From Maricaulis sp034659015 (GTDB taxonomy: Bacteria > Pseudomonadota > Alphaproteobacteria > Caulobacterales > Maricaulaceae), in the NCBI GenBank assembly GCA_034659015.1, contig JAYEGL010000012.1, positions 62,001-126,000 of the forward strand: a DNA stretch of 64,000 nucleotides, in the 5' to 3' direction. The notes under the pieces are model-generated. The model made no database searches. It was not told the origin of the DNA and saw only the letters and a program-made list of their open reading frames with translations. Shown here piece after piece: positions 9,590 to 18,011 of the stretch. The translations under genes were made by a program, and so were the position numbers. Positions within the stretch are counted from its first letter, which is position 1. Every line of letters begins with the position of its first letter.

Positions 9590-9632
9590 AAAAAAAGGGA
9601 CGGCCGGCTGAGCGCTGGCCGTCCCTTTTTTT
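9590..9632. terminator. Strong bidirectional intrinsic terminator
   Basis: A tract of A residues, arm GGGACGGCC, an 11-base loop, the complementary arm GGCCGTCCC and a T run. It serves the MOSC gene from the left and the DUF4167 gene from the right. Confidence 0.9.
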
Positions 9633-9651
9633 CTGCCGGAGGCAGATAGCT

Positions 9652-10287
9652 TCAGGCCGCTTGGCTTTCCGGCCCGTCTCCACCCGTATTGTCGCCGCCG
9701 TCCGCGGAAGCGCTGGCATTCTCCAGCGCCGTTTCGGCCGCCGCCTTGTCGGCTGCGATTTCGGCCTTGGTACGGCGCGGGCGGCGGGTGCGGCGGCGCG
9801 GGCTCTCGCCCTCCTCGCCATTGTCCGGCTTCTGATCGCCCTCGTCGCGCTTTTCGCCTTCCGGCGTCACCACACCCAGCGGATCATCCTTGTCCGAAGA
9901 CTTGTCCTGCGACGGCTGCTGGCGCTGGCGGCCGCGCCCGCGACGATTCTCGCGGCCGTTATTACCATGGTCGTTGCCGGAACCGGAGGACTGATCGTTG
10001 GTGTCCTCGTCGTCGCCACTGGCCTCGGCGTTGTCGCCATTGTCGTCCTGGTTCGGATCCCGCTTGGGCTGGCTGGCCTGGACGATCCGGTAATAGTGCT
10101 CGGCGTGCTGGTAGAGATTTTCCGCACGCACCCGGTCGCCGGCCGACGTCGCATCGCGCGCCAGCTGGAGATACTTGTCGTAGATCTGGGAGGCATTGCC
10201 ACGGATCTTTACTTCCGGGCCGTTGCTCTCATAGCTGCGGTTAGCCGGATTGCCGGACTTACGTCCTCGACCGCGTTGACGCTTCAT
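9652..10287 (-). CDS. DUF4167 domain protein
   Basis: A 211-residue protein with a basic N-terminus (MKRQRGRGRKSGN), then the conserved alphaproteobacterial DUF4167 core (about 25-75: VKIRGNASQIYDKYLQLARD, AENLYQHAEHYYRI). The remainder is disordered: an Asp/Asn/Gly/Ser-rich stretch, an Arg/Gln patch (RRGRGRQRQQ), and an acidic then Arg-rich tail (RRRTRRPRRTKAEIAADKAAAE). The alternating charged low-complexity parts and basic patches suggest RNA or ribosome association, but that is inference; the family has no agreed function. It lies downstream of prmC/prfA on the same strand with a 214 bp gap, so it probably has its own promoter. Confidence 0.85.
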   Translation of the reverse strand: MKRQRGRGRKSGNPANRSYESNGPEVKIRGNASQIYDKYLQLARDATSAGDRVRAENLYQHAEHYYRIVQASQPKRDPNQDDNGDNAEASGDDEDTNDQSSGSGNDHGNNGRENRRGRGRQRQQPSQDKSSDKDDPLGVVTPEGEKRDEGDQKPDNGEEGESPRRRTRRPRRTKAEIAADKAAAETALENASASADGGDNTGGDGPESQAA

Positions 10288-10501
10288 ATCGCCTATCCCT
10301 GTTTAACAGCGATGCTATCTAAACTTCTGGCTTTGCTGTGCATTTGCAGGTGCAAGCCTGTGCGCCGCTATTCCCGTTGATCGTCGAATTGGCCGGATAA
10401 TGGCAGGTGGCTCATCCGGCCGCGCGAGACCCCCGTACTGGCGCGATCCACCTGCCTTAATTACGGACCCTAGACTCCCCGCGCCTGCATTCCAAGCCCT
10501 T

Positions 10502-11443
10502 TTAGCGGTTTTCGCCGTTGTATCCGATGACTGCACGATCGAGTCCGGCCAGATCGCGGACCAGCGTGACATCCACCAGCCCGGCCTCGCGCGCCAGCGC
10601 CGTCACCGGCGCACCCTGATCATAACCGATCTCGAGCCCCAAGAGCCCGCCCGGCTTGAGGATTCGCGCGACGTCGCCAAGGATTTCGCGATAGGCGTCG
10701 AGCCCGTCCGCGCCGCCGTCCAGGGCCAGCGCCGGCTCGTGGTCGCGCACTTCCGGCTCGAGCCCGGCCAGCACCTCGCTGACGATATAGGGCGGATTGG
10801 AGACGACGATATCGAAGGCCGCATCCGCCAGACCGTCCGACCATCGACCGCGTGCGAAGCGCGCGCGATTCGCCAGGCCGAAGCGCCCGGCATTGCCCCG
10901 CGCCACGCCGAGCGCTGCATCGGAAAGATCGATCCCGGTGCCGCGCCAGCCCGGCCGCTCGTTCAGGAGCGCCAGCAGGATAGCACCGGAACCGGTGCCC
11001 AGATCGAGCAGTTCGGCATCGCCATCCGGGCAGCGCGACAGGACCGTCTCGACCAGGGTCTCCGTGTCGGCCCGCGGCGTCAGCACATCCGGGGTCACGG
11101 CCAGATCGAGCGTCCAGAAGGGCTGGCTGCCCAGCACCTGACTCAGCGGCTGTCGCTGAAGCCGTGCCCAGGCGAGGTCGGCGAGATGGGCCAGGCGCTG
11201 CCAGGACACCAGGGCGGGATCCGCCAGCGCCTCGGCAAGCGTGGCCGGTGCAAGGACGTGGGTGAGCAGGTGGCGCGCCTCGACCTCGGCCTCGCCGATA
11301 CCGGCCGCCTGCAGCCGCATGACCAGATCCCGCCGGATGGCGGGAAGGTCGAGCCCCTGCCAGGCCGCGCGCAAGGGCTTGCTCGGCGCCGCGTCGAAAT
11401 CGGCCCGGGCATCGCTGACCATCTTGTCGAAAGGCCCGGTCAT
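10502..11443 (-). CDS. prmC: Release factor glutamine methyltransferase PrmC (HemK)
   Basis: PrmC N5-methylates the glutamine of the GGQ motif in release factors RF1 and RF2. The N-terminal helical substrate-binding domain (AEVEARHLLTHVL) is followed by a Rossmann methyltransferase domain with the SAM motif LLDLGTGSGAILLALL and the catalytic VSNPPYIV. The protein is 313 residues from the ATG at 11443, slightly longer than usual; an in-frame ATG at 11422 is an alternative start, and homology begins near residue 35. Its substrate gene prfA is immediately upstream, with only 7 bp between stop and start, so the pair is co-transcribed. Confidence 0.95.
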   Translation of the reverse strand: MTGPFDKMVSDARADFDAAPSKPLRAAWQGLDLPAIRRDLVMRLQAAGIGEAEVEARHLLTHVLAPATLAEALADPALVSWQRLAHLADLAWARLQRQPLSQVLGSQPFWTLDLAVTPDVLTPRADTETLVETVLSRCPDGDAELLDLGTGSGAILLALLNERPGWRGTGIDLSDAALGVARGNAGRFGLANRARFARGRWSDGLADAAFDIVVSNPPYIVSEVLAGLEPEVRDHEPALALDGGADGLDAYREILGDVARILKPGGLLGLEIGYDQGAPVTALAREAGLVDVTLVRDLAGLDRAVIGYNGENR

Positions 11444-11450
11444 GTCCGGA

Positions 11451-12521
11451 TCAGGCGTCTTCCAGGGCCGCCAGGCGGGACGCCTGGTCTTCCGCGATGA
11501 GCGCCGAAATCACCTCGTCCAGCTCGTCGCCCGCAACGATCTGGTCGAGCTTGTAGAGGGTGAGGTTGATGCGGTGGTCGGACACGCGGCCCTGGGGATA
11601 GTTGTAGGTGCGGATGCGCTCGGACCGGTCGCCGGAGCCGATCTGGCCCTTGCGCTCGGCCGCGCGTTCGGCCGCCGCGGCCTCGCGCTGCATGTCGTAG
11701 AGCTTGGCCTTGAGAAGCTCGGCCGCCCGGGCGCGGTTCTGGTGCTGGGACTTCTCCGCACACACCACCATGATGCCCGTCGGGATGTGCGTCATGCGCA
11801 CCGCCGACTCGGTCTTGTTGACGTGCTGGCCGCCGGCGCCGGAGGCGCGCATCGTATCGACGCGGACCTCGTTCATGTCGAGATCGAAATCGACCTCTTC
11901 CGGCTGCGGCATGATCGCGACGGTCGCGGCCGACGTATGGATACGGCCCTGGCTTTCCGTCGCCGGCACACGCTGGACGCGATGCACACCGCTCTCGAAT
12001 TTCAGCCGGCCGAACACGCCGGTGCCCGAGACCGCGGCGATGACTTCCTTGTAGCCGCCGTGCTCGCCTTCGGAGGCGGAGACCAGCTCCCAGCTCCAGC
12101 CCTGCAGCTGGGCGTAGCGCTGGTACATGGCATAGAGATCGCCGGCAAAGAGCGCCGCTTCGTCGCCGCCCGTGCCGGCGCGGATCTCGATCAGCGCGTT
12201 GGCGCTGTCATCCTTGTCCTTGGGCAGCAGAAGCAGCGACATCTCGTGCTCGAGCTCGGGCAGGCGCTCCTTGAGTTCGTAGTATTCCTCGCGCGCCATC
12301 TCGGCCATTTCAGCATCCCCGCCCTCCATCATCTCGGCAAGGTCGTCCAGCTCGGCACGCGCCGCCTTCAGCTCGTTGGCCTTCTCGGCCACGGGCTTCA
12401 GCTCGGCATGCTCCTTGGAGAGCTTGACGATTTCATCGGGATCGCCGGCGGCGCCGAGGCGGGCTTCCACCTCCTCGAACCGGTCGATCACCTGGGCGAG
12501 TCGGGCTTCAGGTGCGTGCAT
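11451..12521 (-). CDS. prfA: Peptide chain release factor 1
   Basis: RF1 recognises UAA and UAG in the ribosomal A site and triggers peptide release. The 356-residue length fits RF1. The codon-recognition tripeptide PAT is at 186-188 and the catalytic GGQ at 230-232 within SGAGGQHVNKT. Start: the ATG at 12521 (MHAPEARLAQVIDRFEEVE) gives the standard RF1 N-terminus; an upstream in-frame ATG would add 33 residues not expected in RF1. It heads a prfA-prmC operon and is divergent from the Sel1-repeat gene. Confidence 0.97.
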   Translation of the reverse strand: MHAPEARLAQVIDRFEEVEARLGAAGDPDEIVKLSKEHAELKPVAEKANELKAARAELDDLAEMMEGGDAEMAEMAREEYYELKERLPELEHEMSLLLLPKDKDDSANALIEIRAGTGGDEAALFAGDLYAMYQRYAQLQGWSWELVSASEGEHGGYKEVIAAVSGTGVFGRLKFESGVHRVQRVPATESQGRIHTSAATVAIMPQPEEVDFDLDMNEVRVDTMRASGAGGQHVNKTESAVRMTHIPTGIMVVCAEKSQHQNRARAAELLKAKLYDMQREAAAAERAAERKGQIGSGDRSERIRTYNYPQGRVSDHRINLTLYKLDQIVAGDELDEVISALIAEDQASRLAALEDA

Positions 12522-12600
12522 GGGCGGATAGATAGCGGGAAAGGGCGAAATACGGAACGTCCGACTAGCAGATCGCCAGGCTTTTCGATTGAATGACAAG

Positions 12601-13320
12601 ATGGCCGGGCGCAACTTCATCTTCGTTCACTGGGTCCTTCCTCTCGTCCTTATCGGTGTCGGGATATCGGCCTACATCCATTTCGGCCGGCAAGAAGCCG
12701 CGCTCAGCGACTTCCGCGACGATCCGCGCATCGACGTAGCGCTCGATTGTTCTGTCGAAGACATGTGGGTCCATCAGAAAGATTCGGAGCGGGTCAGCGA
12801 GATGGGCGAATTGCTGGATCCCGACGGCAATCCGCCTGACGAGATCGCGTCCTCGGCCGAAGCGGGCGACCCCGAAGCCATGTTCATGATGGCGGTAATG
12901 CAGCTCGCGCCACTTGATGGCGACAGCGATGCAGGCATGGACTGGCTGCGCCGTTCGGCTGAAATCGGATACCCCATGGCTCAGGGAGAGCTCGGCGCGG
13001 CCTATCTCTACGGCTACAACGGCACGCCGGTCGATCGCGCTCGCGGTCGCGACTGGCTGGCCCGGGCCGCCGCCCAGGGAGAGCCCTATGCGCAATACAG
13101 TCTGGCCCGTCTTCACGAGGCTTCGATATCCAGCGACACGCGCAGGCAGGGTGTCGACCTCCTCCTGTCGTCAGCGGCGCAGTGTTTCCCCTCCGCATCC
13201 AGCAAGCTTTCGGAGCACAAAGGCTTTCGCGGCTCCGTACCCGACTTTGCCGAGCGCGCTCGCGCGCTAGGAAATCGCGTGGACGAATTCGAAGAACGCG
13301 GCGGATACGTTCAGCTCTAA
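12601..13320 (+). CDS. Membrane-anchored Sel1-like (TPR-type) repeat protein
   Basis: About 239 residues. A single N-terminal transmembrane helix (FVHWVLPLVLIGVGISAYI) is followed by a periplasmic domain with about three Sel1-like repeats: AEAGDPEAMFMMAVMQL, SAEIGYPMAQGELGAAYLYG and AAAQGEPYAQYSLARLHEA. Sel1 repeats mediate protein-protein contact. No enzymatic motif is seen. The start is uncertain: a TTG at 12589 is in frame and 12 bp upstream of the ATG at 12601, and neither has a clear Shine-Dalgarno sequence. I chose the ATG. The gene converges on the MAPEG gene, 25 bp away. Confidence 0.7.
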   Translation: MAGRNFIFVHWVLPLVLIGVGISAYIHFGRQEAALSDFRDDPRIDVALDCSVEDMWVHQKDSERVSEMGELLDPDGNPPDEIASSAEAGDPEAMFMMAVMQLAPLDGDSDAGMDWLRRSAEIGYPMAQGELGAAYLYGYNGTPVDRARGRDWLARAAAQGEPYAQYSLARLHEASISSDTRRQGVDLLLSSAAQCFPSASSKLSEHKGFRGSVPDFAERARALGNRVDEFEERGGYVQL

Positions 13321-13345
13321 ACCGGCAGAATGCGGGCCGGACCGG

Positions 13346-13762
13346 TTACATCGCCGCGATCACGTTCCGAACCGTCATCACGATCAGCACGATTGTCGCC
13401 GCGGCGTAGACGAGGAATCGGACCGGCACGAAATTCCAGACGGCCTGGATCAGCGAGTGCGCGACCCGCAGGCCGACATAGGCCCAGGCCAGCATGATGT
13501 TCAGCTCGTCGGCGACGCCCACCAGATGGGCATAGGTGCAAAGCGCGTAGAAGATGACGGGCTGTTCGTGCAGATGGTTGTGATTGTCGGCGATGCGCTG
13601 GACCTCGACCGGCAGGATGTCGAGATCGCCCTTGCGCTGGATCTTCGTCGCATCGATCCCGGCCTTCTGCATGGCCGGCAGGCGGGTGGCATACATCCAC
13701 AGCCACATCACCAGCGTCCAAGCGATCAATGCCAGCACCGGCGTCATCATGGATTGAAACAT
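13346..13762 (-). CDS. MAPEG family membrane protein
   Basis: The 138-residue protein has four predicted hydrophobic helices and the MAPEG-family pattern: a first helix (MMTPVLALIAWTLVMWLWMY), a loop with VQRIADNHNHLHEQPVIFYAL (the conserved Asn/His-rich glutathione-related loop), and a last helix pair. MAPEG proteins include microsomal glutathione transferases; many bacterial members, including this one, have no assigned substrate. The start at 13762 is preceded by GGAGAGAC. The mature protein would sit in the inner membrane. Confidence 0.85.
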   Translation of the reverse strand: MFQSMMTPVLALIAWTLVMWLWMYATRLPAMQKAGIDATKIQRKGDLDILPVEVQRIADNHNHLHEQPVIFYALCTYAHLVGVADELNIMLAWAYVGLRVAHSLIQAVWNFVPVRFLVYAAATIVLIVMTVRNVIAAM

Positions 13763-13901
13763 GTCTCTCCTCCCCGGATTGTCCGTGGAGGTTAGAGCGA
13801 GCCGCCTCTTCAAGGCGAGCGAAAATCCGGTCGCCGCAGCATCGGGCGTTACTCAAAAGCCACACCCCTCGCCAATCCAACCTCACCGTGTCGCTTTCGC
13901 C

Positions 13902-13930
13902 TTGCACGCAACCGCGGGCGGCGCGATAAG
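13902..13930 (+). promoter_or_regulatory. Candidate sigma-70-type promoter for a short transcript
   Basis: TTGCAC (13902-13907), a 17 bp spacer and GATAAG (13925-13930). It points toward the short open frame at 13980 and the terminator near 14135. The matches are partial, so this is a candidate only. Confidence 0.35.
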
Positions 13931-13979
13931 CCGCGTCCCGATCAACACCCGCCCGCGTCAGGGCGCGCAATGAGAGCCG

Positions 13980-14075
13980 ATGATGAACGCAGTTCAGATC
14001 ACATATCGCCTCCGCGGCACGGCCATCTGGCCGGCCGTCAATGCGCGCGCGGAAGGGTCCGCGATCACCTGGTAG
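13980..14075 (+). CDS. Candidate 31-residue small ORF (or small RNA region)
   Basis: ATG at 13980 to TAG at 14075, beginning MMNAVQITYRLRG and ending AITW. It lies in a 596 bp stretch otherwise without genes, between a promoter-like pair (TTGCAC/GATAAG) and an intrinsic terminator, so a ~200-nt transcript is plausible. The Shine-Dalgarno is weak (GAGAG). I do not recognise the peptide. The rest of the stretch (13763-13900) shows nothing I can name. Confidence 0.3.
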   Translation: MMNAVQITYRLRGTAIWPAVNARAEGSAITW

Positions 14076-14103
14076 ACTGACCCCCAACAGTCCCGGTGAC
14101 CCG

Positions 14104-14135
14104 CCCTCCCGAGCGCCGCTCGCGGAGGGTTTTTT
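14104..14135 (+). terminator. Intrinsic terminator after the 31-residue small ORF
   Basis: CCCTCCCGAG pairs with CTCGCGGAGGG (one bulged C) and is followed by TTTTTT. It ends the putative short transcript upstream of the TetR gene. Confidence 0.7.
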
Positions 14136-14186
14136 CGTTCCGGCCAACCTGCCTCTCTCCCCCAGCGGCCGGCCGGAACCCTGCCC

Positions 14187-14220
14187 GGGAGGATGCGCGC
14201 CCCCCAACGCGCATCCTCCC
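14187..14220. other. Perfect 13-bp-stem hairpin upstream of the TetR operon
   Basis: GGGAGGATGCGCG pairs exactly with CGCGCATCCTCCC across an 8-base loop of mostly C. There is no T tract. It is embedded in GC-rich sequence with further short inverted repeats (GGCCGG/CCGGCC), so it may be a structured RNA or a repeat remnant. Function unknown. Confidence 0.5.
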
Positions 14221-14327
14221 AACCGGGCGGCCGCCCCTGTCCGGCCGGGCATTGGTGATATGACCGACCCGCCTCACAACGCCCCCGCACAGCCCCCTGC
14301 CAGCGCCATTGTGAATCTCGCCTTGCA

Positions 14328-14349
14328 ACTAAATGACCGGTCAGTTAGT
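14328..14349. promoter_or_regulatory. TetR operator (22-bp palindrome)
   Basis: ACTAAATGACC/GGTCAGTTAGT is a 22-bp palindrome with a single mismatch per arm, centred on TGACCGGTCA. It ends 9 bp before the TetR start codon, the expected place for autoregulation and control of the downstream ABC genes. Confidence 0.8.
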
Positions 14350-14358
14350 AATAAGGAC

Positions 14359-14994
14359 ATGAGCACGCAGACCCGACGACGCCGCCCCGAAGCGCGCCCC
14401 GACGAAATCCTCGATGCCGCCCTGTCCGTGTTTGTCGAACAGGGCTTCACCGCCGCCCGCGTGGAAGACATCGCGAAACGTGCCGGTCTCTCCAAGGGCG
14501 CGGTCTACCTGTACTTTCCGTCCAAGGAGGCCATGCTCAACACGCTGGTGGAACAGTCCGCCGGCGCCCTGGCCAAGGCCGCCGAGCGGCTGGTCGCCGT
14601 GGGGGCGCCAAGGGATCCGGAGGCTGCGCTGCGCAGCGTCATCTTCATGCTGGTCTCCGCCATGACCGACCCCGATATTTCGGCCGCGCCCCGCCTGGTA
14701 CTCACCGAGGCGCACCGCTTCCCCGACATCGCCGGTTTCTACCGAAGCCAGGTCCTGGACACCGCCCGGCGCGCCATCGAGGGGCTGATCGAGGACGGCG
14801 TCGCAAGAGGAACGTTCCGCCCGGTCGACACCGACATGCTGATGCGTTGCATCGGCGGCCCCTGTCTGGGGCACATGGTGCTGGCGAGCGTATTCGACTT
14901 TTACCCGAAGGCTCTGAGCGAACCGGCCGACATTGCCGACGCCCTGTCCGACATCCTGCTCAACGGCCTCAAACCGCGCGAGGAGTGCGCCTGA
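14359..14994 (+). CDS. TetR/AcrR family repressor of the ABC export operon
   Basis: 211 residues. The N-terminal HTH reads ILDAALSVFVEQGFTAARVE then KRAGLSKGAVYLYFPSKEAM, the canonical TetR signature, followed by an all-helical ligand-binding domain with a TetR_C-type dimer region. The start at 14359 follows AAGGA and lies just after a 22-bp palindrome likely to be its operator. Its TGA overlaps the ATG of the next gene, so it is the first cistron of a four-gene operon (repressor, adaptor, ATPase, permease), laid out like E. coli cecR-ybhGFSR. The ligand is unknown. Confidence 0.93.
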   Translation: MSTQTRRRRPEARPDEILDAALSVFVEQGFTAARVEDIAKRAGLSKGAVYLYFPSKEAMLNTLVEQSAGALAKAAERLVAVGAPRDPEAALRSVIFMLVSAMTDPDISAAPRLVLTEAHRFPDIAGFYRSQVLDTARRAIEGLIEDGVARGTFRPVDTDMLMRCIGGPCLGHMVLASVFDFYPKALSEPADIADALSDILLNGLKPREECA

Positions 14995-15932
14995 TGCGCC
15001 TGTTTCTGATCATCCTGCTGGCCGGCGGCCTCGCAGCCTGCAGCGGCAGCGGCGACAGCGGCCTGCACGGCTATGCCGAAGGCGATTTCTCGGCGATCGC
15101 GCCGGACACGCCGGGCCGCATCGTCCGGACCTACGCCGCAGAAGGCGAGACGGTCAGCGCCGGCGATCCGCTCTTCACGCTGGAGGCGACAGCCGAACGC
15201 GCCGCCGTGGCGGCCGCGGAGGCAAGAATCGACGCCGCCATAGCCCGGTTCGACGATGCCGCTGCCGGCGGCCGGACGCCGGAAATAGCGGCGGCACGCG
15301 ACCAGCTGGAGCAGGCGCAGACCGCCGCTCGCGAGGCGGCCGACACACTGTCCCGCACACGCAGCCTGTTCGAGGACGGCCATGTCAGCGAAGCCCGGCT
15401 CGACCGGGCCGAAGCGGCCGCCGACACGGCCCGCGCCCGGGTCTCCGAAATGCGCCAGCGCCTGAGTCTCGTGCAATTGCCGGCGCGCGAAAACCAGCTC
15501 CGCGCACTGCAGGCGGAGATCGCATCGGCCGAAGCGGAGCGCGAAAGAGCGGCCGACGCCCTCGCCCGCCGCGCGATCGCCGCTCCGGCCGATGCCGTCG
15601 TCCATCGTCAGATCCGCTTTACCGGCGAACAGGCCGGCCCGGCCCAGCCGGTCTACGACCTCCTGCCCGAGGGCGCGATCCATGCCCTGCTCTTCATCCC
15701 GGAGGCCGAACTGGGCGGTTACACGGTCGGCGACCGGCTGGCGGTCGACTGCGACAGCTGTCCGCCGGGCCTGACAGCACGCATCGCCTCTATCGCGGAC
15801 GAAGCCGAATTCACCCCGCCCGTCATCTATTCGGACAATGAGCGTGCGCGCCTCGTCTACCGTGCCGAAGCCCGTTTCGACGGACCGCCGCCCCCACCCG
15901 GCACGCCCTTGCGGTTCGGATCGCAGCCATGA
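14994..15932 (+). CDS. HlyD-type periplasmic adaptor lipoprotein
   Basis: 312 residues. The N-terminus is a lipoprotein signal with lipobox LAAC. A biotinyl-lipoyl-like half (PGRIVRTYAAEGETVSAGDP) follows, then an Ala/Arg/Glu-rich coiled-coil hairpin (about 70-195) and the returning lipoyl half (AAPADAVVHRQ), with a short beta-barrel at the end. This is the membrane fusion protein of YbhG type that links an inner-membrane ABC exporter to an outer-membrane channel. No outer-membrane factor is adjacent. It is translationally coupled to the TetR gene (overlap TGATG) and to the ATPase gene (ATGA). Confidence 0.9.
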   Translation: MRLFLIILLAGGLAACSGSGDSGLHGYAEGDFSAIAPDTPGRIVRTYAAEGETVSAGDPLFTLEATAERAAVAAAEARIDAAIARFDDAAAGGRTPEIAAARDQLEQAQTAAREAADTLSRTRSLFEDGHVSEARLDRAEAAADTARARVSEMRQRLSLVQLPARENQLRALQAEIASAEAERERAADALARRAIAAPADAVVHRQIRFTGEQAGPAQPVYDLLPEGAIHALLFIPEAELGGYTVGDRLAVDCDSCPPGLTARIASIADEAEFTPPVIYSDNERARLVYRAEARFDGPPPPPGTPLRFGSQP

Positions 15933-16855
15933 GCGACGAACCCGCCATCGACGTGCACGGGCTGACGAAGCGTTTCGGCGACACGACCGTGGTCGACGGC
16001 TTCGACATGCAGGTGCCCAAGGGCGCGATCTACGGCTTTCTGGGTCCCAACGGCTCGGGCAAGACGACCACGATCCGCATGATGTGCGGCCTGCTCAAGC
16101 CGGATGGCGGTGGCGGCACGGCATTGGGCTACGACATCATCAAGGAAAGCCGCACCATCAAGTCGCGCGTGGGCTACATGACCCAGCGCTTTTCCCTCTA
16201 TGGCGATCTGACCGTGCGCGAGAACCTGACCTTCATGGCGCGCCTGCACGCCCTGAAGGACGTCAAACGGATCGTCGCCGACACGCTGGATGAATACGAT
16301 CTCGGACCGCGCGCCCACCAGCTCGCCGACACGCTGTCCGGCGGCTGGAAACAGCGCCTCGCCCTGGCCGCCGCCTCGATGCACGATCCCGGCCTTCTCC
16401 TGCTCGACGAACCGACAGCCGGCGTCGATCCCAAGGCCCGGCGCGATTTCTGGGACCGGATCCGCGACCTCGCCCGCAAGGGCGTCACCGTGCTGGTCTC
16501 CACCCACTATATGGACGAGGCCGTGCAATGCGACAGCATCGCCTTCATCGCCTATGGCAAGAAGCTGATCGACGCGCCCTCCGCCGACATTCCCGAACGT
16601 GTGGGCCTGGTGACATGGCGGATCGAGGGCAAGGGGCTGCAGCCCATCTATGACGAACTGAAGACCGCCAGGGGCGTCGACCAGATTGCCCGTTTCGGCT
16701 CGGCCCTGCACGTGTCCGGACGCGATGCAGACGCGCTGGAACGGACGGTCTCGGCCTATCGAGGACGCGACGGCATCAGCGTCGATCTCGCCAAGACCGG
16801 GCTGGAAGAGGCCTTCATCTGGCTGATGACCGGCTCGCAGGACAATTTCACATGA
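15929..16855 (+). CDS. ABC transporter ATP-binding protein (YbhF-like, single domain)
   Basis: 308 residues with one complete nucleotide-binding domain: Walker A GPNGSGKT, Q-loop in YMTQRFSLYGDLT, signature TLSGGWKQRL, Walker B LLLLDEPTAGVD, and the H-loop in VSTHYMDEA. The C-terminal ~80 residues are the accessory domain common in DrrA/CcmA-type exporters. It energises the ABC-2 permease encoded next, with which it overlaps by 4 bp. E. coli YbhF has two fused ATPase domains and two permease genes; here there is one of each, so both would homodimerise. Confidence 0.95.
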   Translation: MSDEPAIDVHGLTKRFGDTTVVDGFDMQVPKGAIYGFLGPNGSGKTTTIRMMCGLLKPDGGGGTALGYDIIKESRTIKSRVGYMTQRFSLYGDLTVRENLTFMARLHALKDVKRIVADTLDEYDLGPRAHQLADTLSGGWKQRLALAAASMHDPGLLLLDEPTAGVDPKARRDFWDRIRDLARKGVTVLVSTHYMDEAVQCDSIAFIAYGKKLIDAPSADIPERVGLVTWRIEGKGLQPIYDELKTARGVDQIARFGSALHVSGRDADALERTVSAYRGRDGISVDLAKTGLEEAFIWLMTGSQDNFT

Positions 16856-17958
16856 CCAGCTTCAGCCGCATCCTCGCCATGATCGGCAAGGAATTCATCC
16901 AGATGCTTCGCGACCGGCTGACCTTCGGGATGATGGTGGGCATACCGGTCATGCAGCTTCTCCTGTTCGGCTATGCCATCAATACCGATCCGCGCCATCT
17001 GCCCACCCTGGTTGAGATGGGCGACAACGGCCCGGCCAGCCGCGCCATCCTGCAGGGCATGGAGACGTCGGATTATTTCGACCTGATCGGCGTGACCCGG
17101 TCCCGCGCGGAAACCGACACGGCGCTTCGGAACGGCGAAGCCCTGTTCGTGGTGACCATTCCGCCGAATTTCGAGCGCGACCTGCTGCGCGGCGAGCGCC
17201 CGCAGATCCTGCTCGACACCGACGCCTCGGACCCGGTCGCCGCCGGCGCCGGTACGGGCGCCTTCCCGACCATCGTCCAGGAAACCCTGCAACCCCTGCT
17301 GGGCGAGATGACGCCGCCGGTCGAGACCGTCATCCACCGCCGCTACAATCCGGCCGGCCGTACTGCGCTGAACATCGTGCCCGGCCTGCTGGGCGTGATC
17401 CTGACCATGACGATGGCGATGATGACTTCGATGGCCCTCACCCGGGAGGCCGAGCGCGGCACGCTGGAAACCCTGCTGGCGACACCCACCCGGCCCTACG
17501 AAGTGATGATCGGCAAGATCACGCCCTATGTCTTCGTCGGCTTCATACAGGTCGTCATCATGCTGGCGGGCGCGCGCTTCCTGTTCGGCGTGCCCTTCCT
17601 GGGGTCGGCGCCGGCCTTCCTGGTCTGCGTGTCGCTCTTCATCCTGGTGAACCTGTCGCTGGGCTTCCTCTTCTCCACCGTGGCGCGCACGCAGATGCAG
17701 GCGATGCAGATGACCTTCTTCGTCTTCCTGCCCTCGATCCTCCTGTCCGGCTTCATGTTCCCCTTTGCCGGCATGCCGGCCTGGGCGCAGGCGCTGGGCC
17801 AGGCCCTGCCGACGACGCATTTCATCCGGGCCGTCCGGGCGATCATGCTGAAAGGGGCCGAGCTGGGCGATGTCGTGCCACAGATCTGGCCGCTGGCGCT
17901 GATCTTTTCGGTGATCGCCACCGTGGCGATGCTGCGTTACCGGCGCACGCTGGATTGA
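16852..17958 (+). CDS. ABC-2 type permease (YbhS/YbhR-like)
   Basis: 368 residues. An N-terminal transmembrane helix (RDRLTFGMMVGIPVMQLLLF) is followed by a ~140-residue extracytoplasmic domain and a C-terminal bundle of five helices with the ABC-2 signature region (REAERGTLETLLATPTRPYE), typical of the YbhS/YhhJ group. With the upstream adaptor and ATPase it forms an efflux machine, probably for drugs or lipophilic compounds given the TetR control. It is the last gene of the operon; a repeat-rich 248 bp gap follows. Confidence 0.94.
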   Translation: MTSFSRILAMIGKEFIQMLRDRLTFGMMVGIPVMQLLLFGYAINTDPRHLPTLVEMGDNGPASRAILQGMETSDYFDLIGVTRSRAETDTALRNGEALFVVTIPPNFERDLLRGERPQILLDTDASDPVAAGAGTGAFPTIVQETLQPLLGEMTPPVETVIHRRYNPAGRTALNIVPGLLGVILTMTMAMMTSMALTREAERGTLETLLATPTRPYEVMIGKITPYVFVGFIQVVIMLAGARFLFGVPFLGSAPAFLVCVSLFILVNLSLGFLFSTVARTQMQAMQMTFFVFLPSILLSGFMFPFAGMPAWAQALGQALPTTHFIRAVRAIMLKGAELGDVVPQIWPLALIFSVIATVAMLRYRRTLD

Positions 17959-18011
17959 GGTTTCTGTGCGACGGCGGAGCTCTGCTCAATCAGGTTTGAA
18001 CACCGCCGATT

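Noticed and set aside
13994..14328. Several short open frames on both strands in the gap before the TetR gene
   Set aside because: They overlap terminators and GC-rich hairpins, have no ribosome-binding sites, and encode Arg/Gly/Pro-rich shadow sequence; only the 31-codon frame between a promoter-like pair and a terminator was kept as a candidate.
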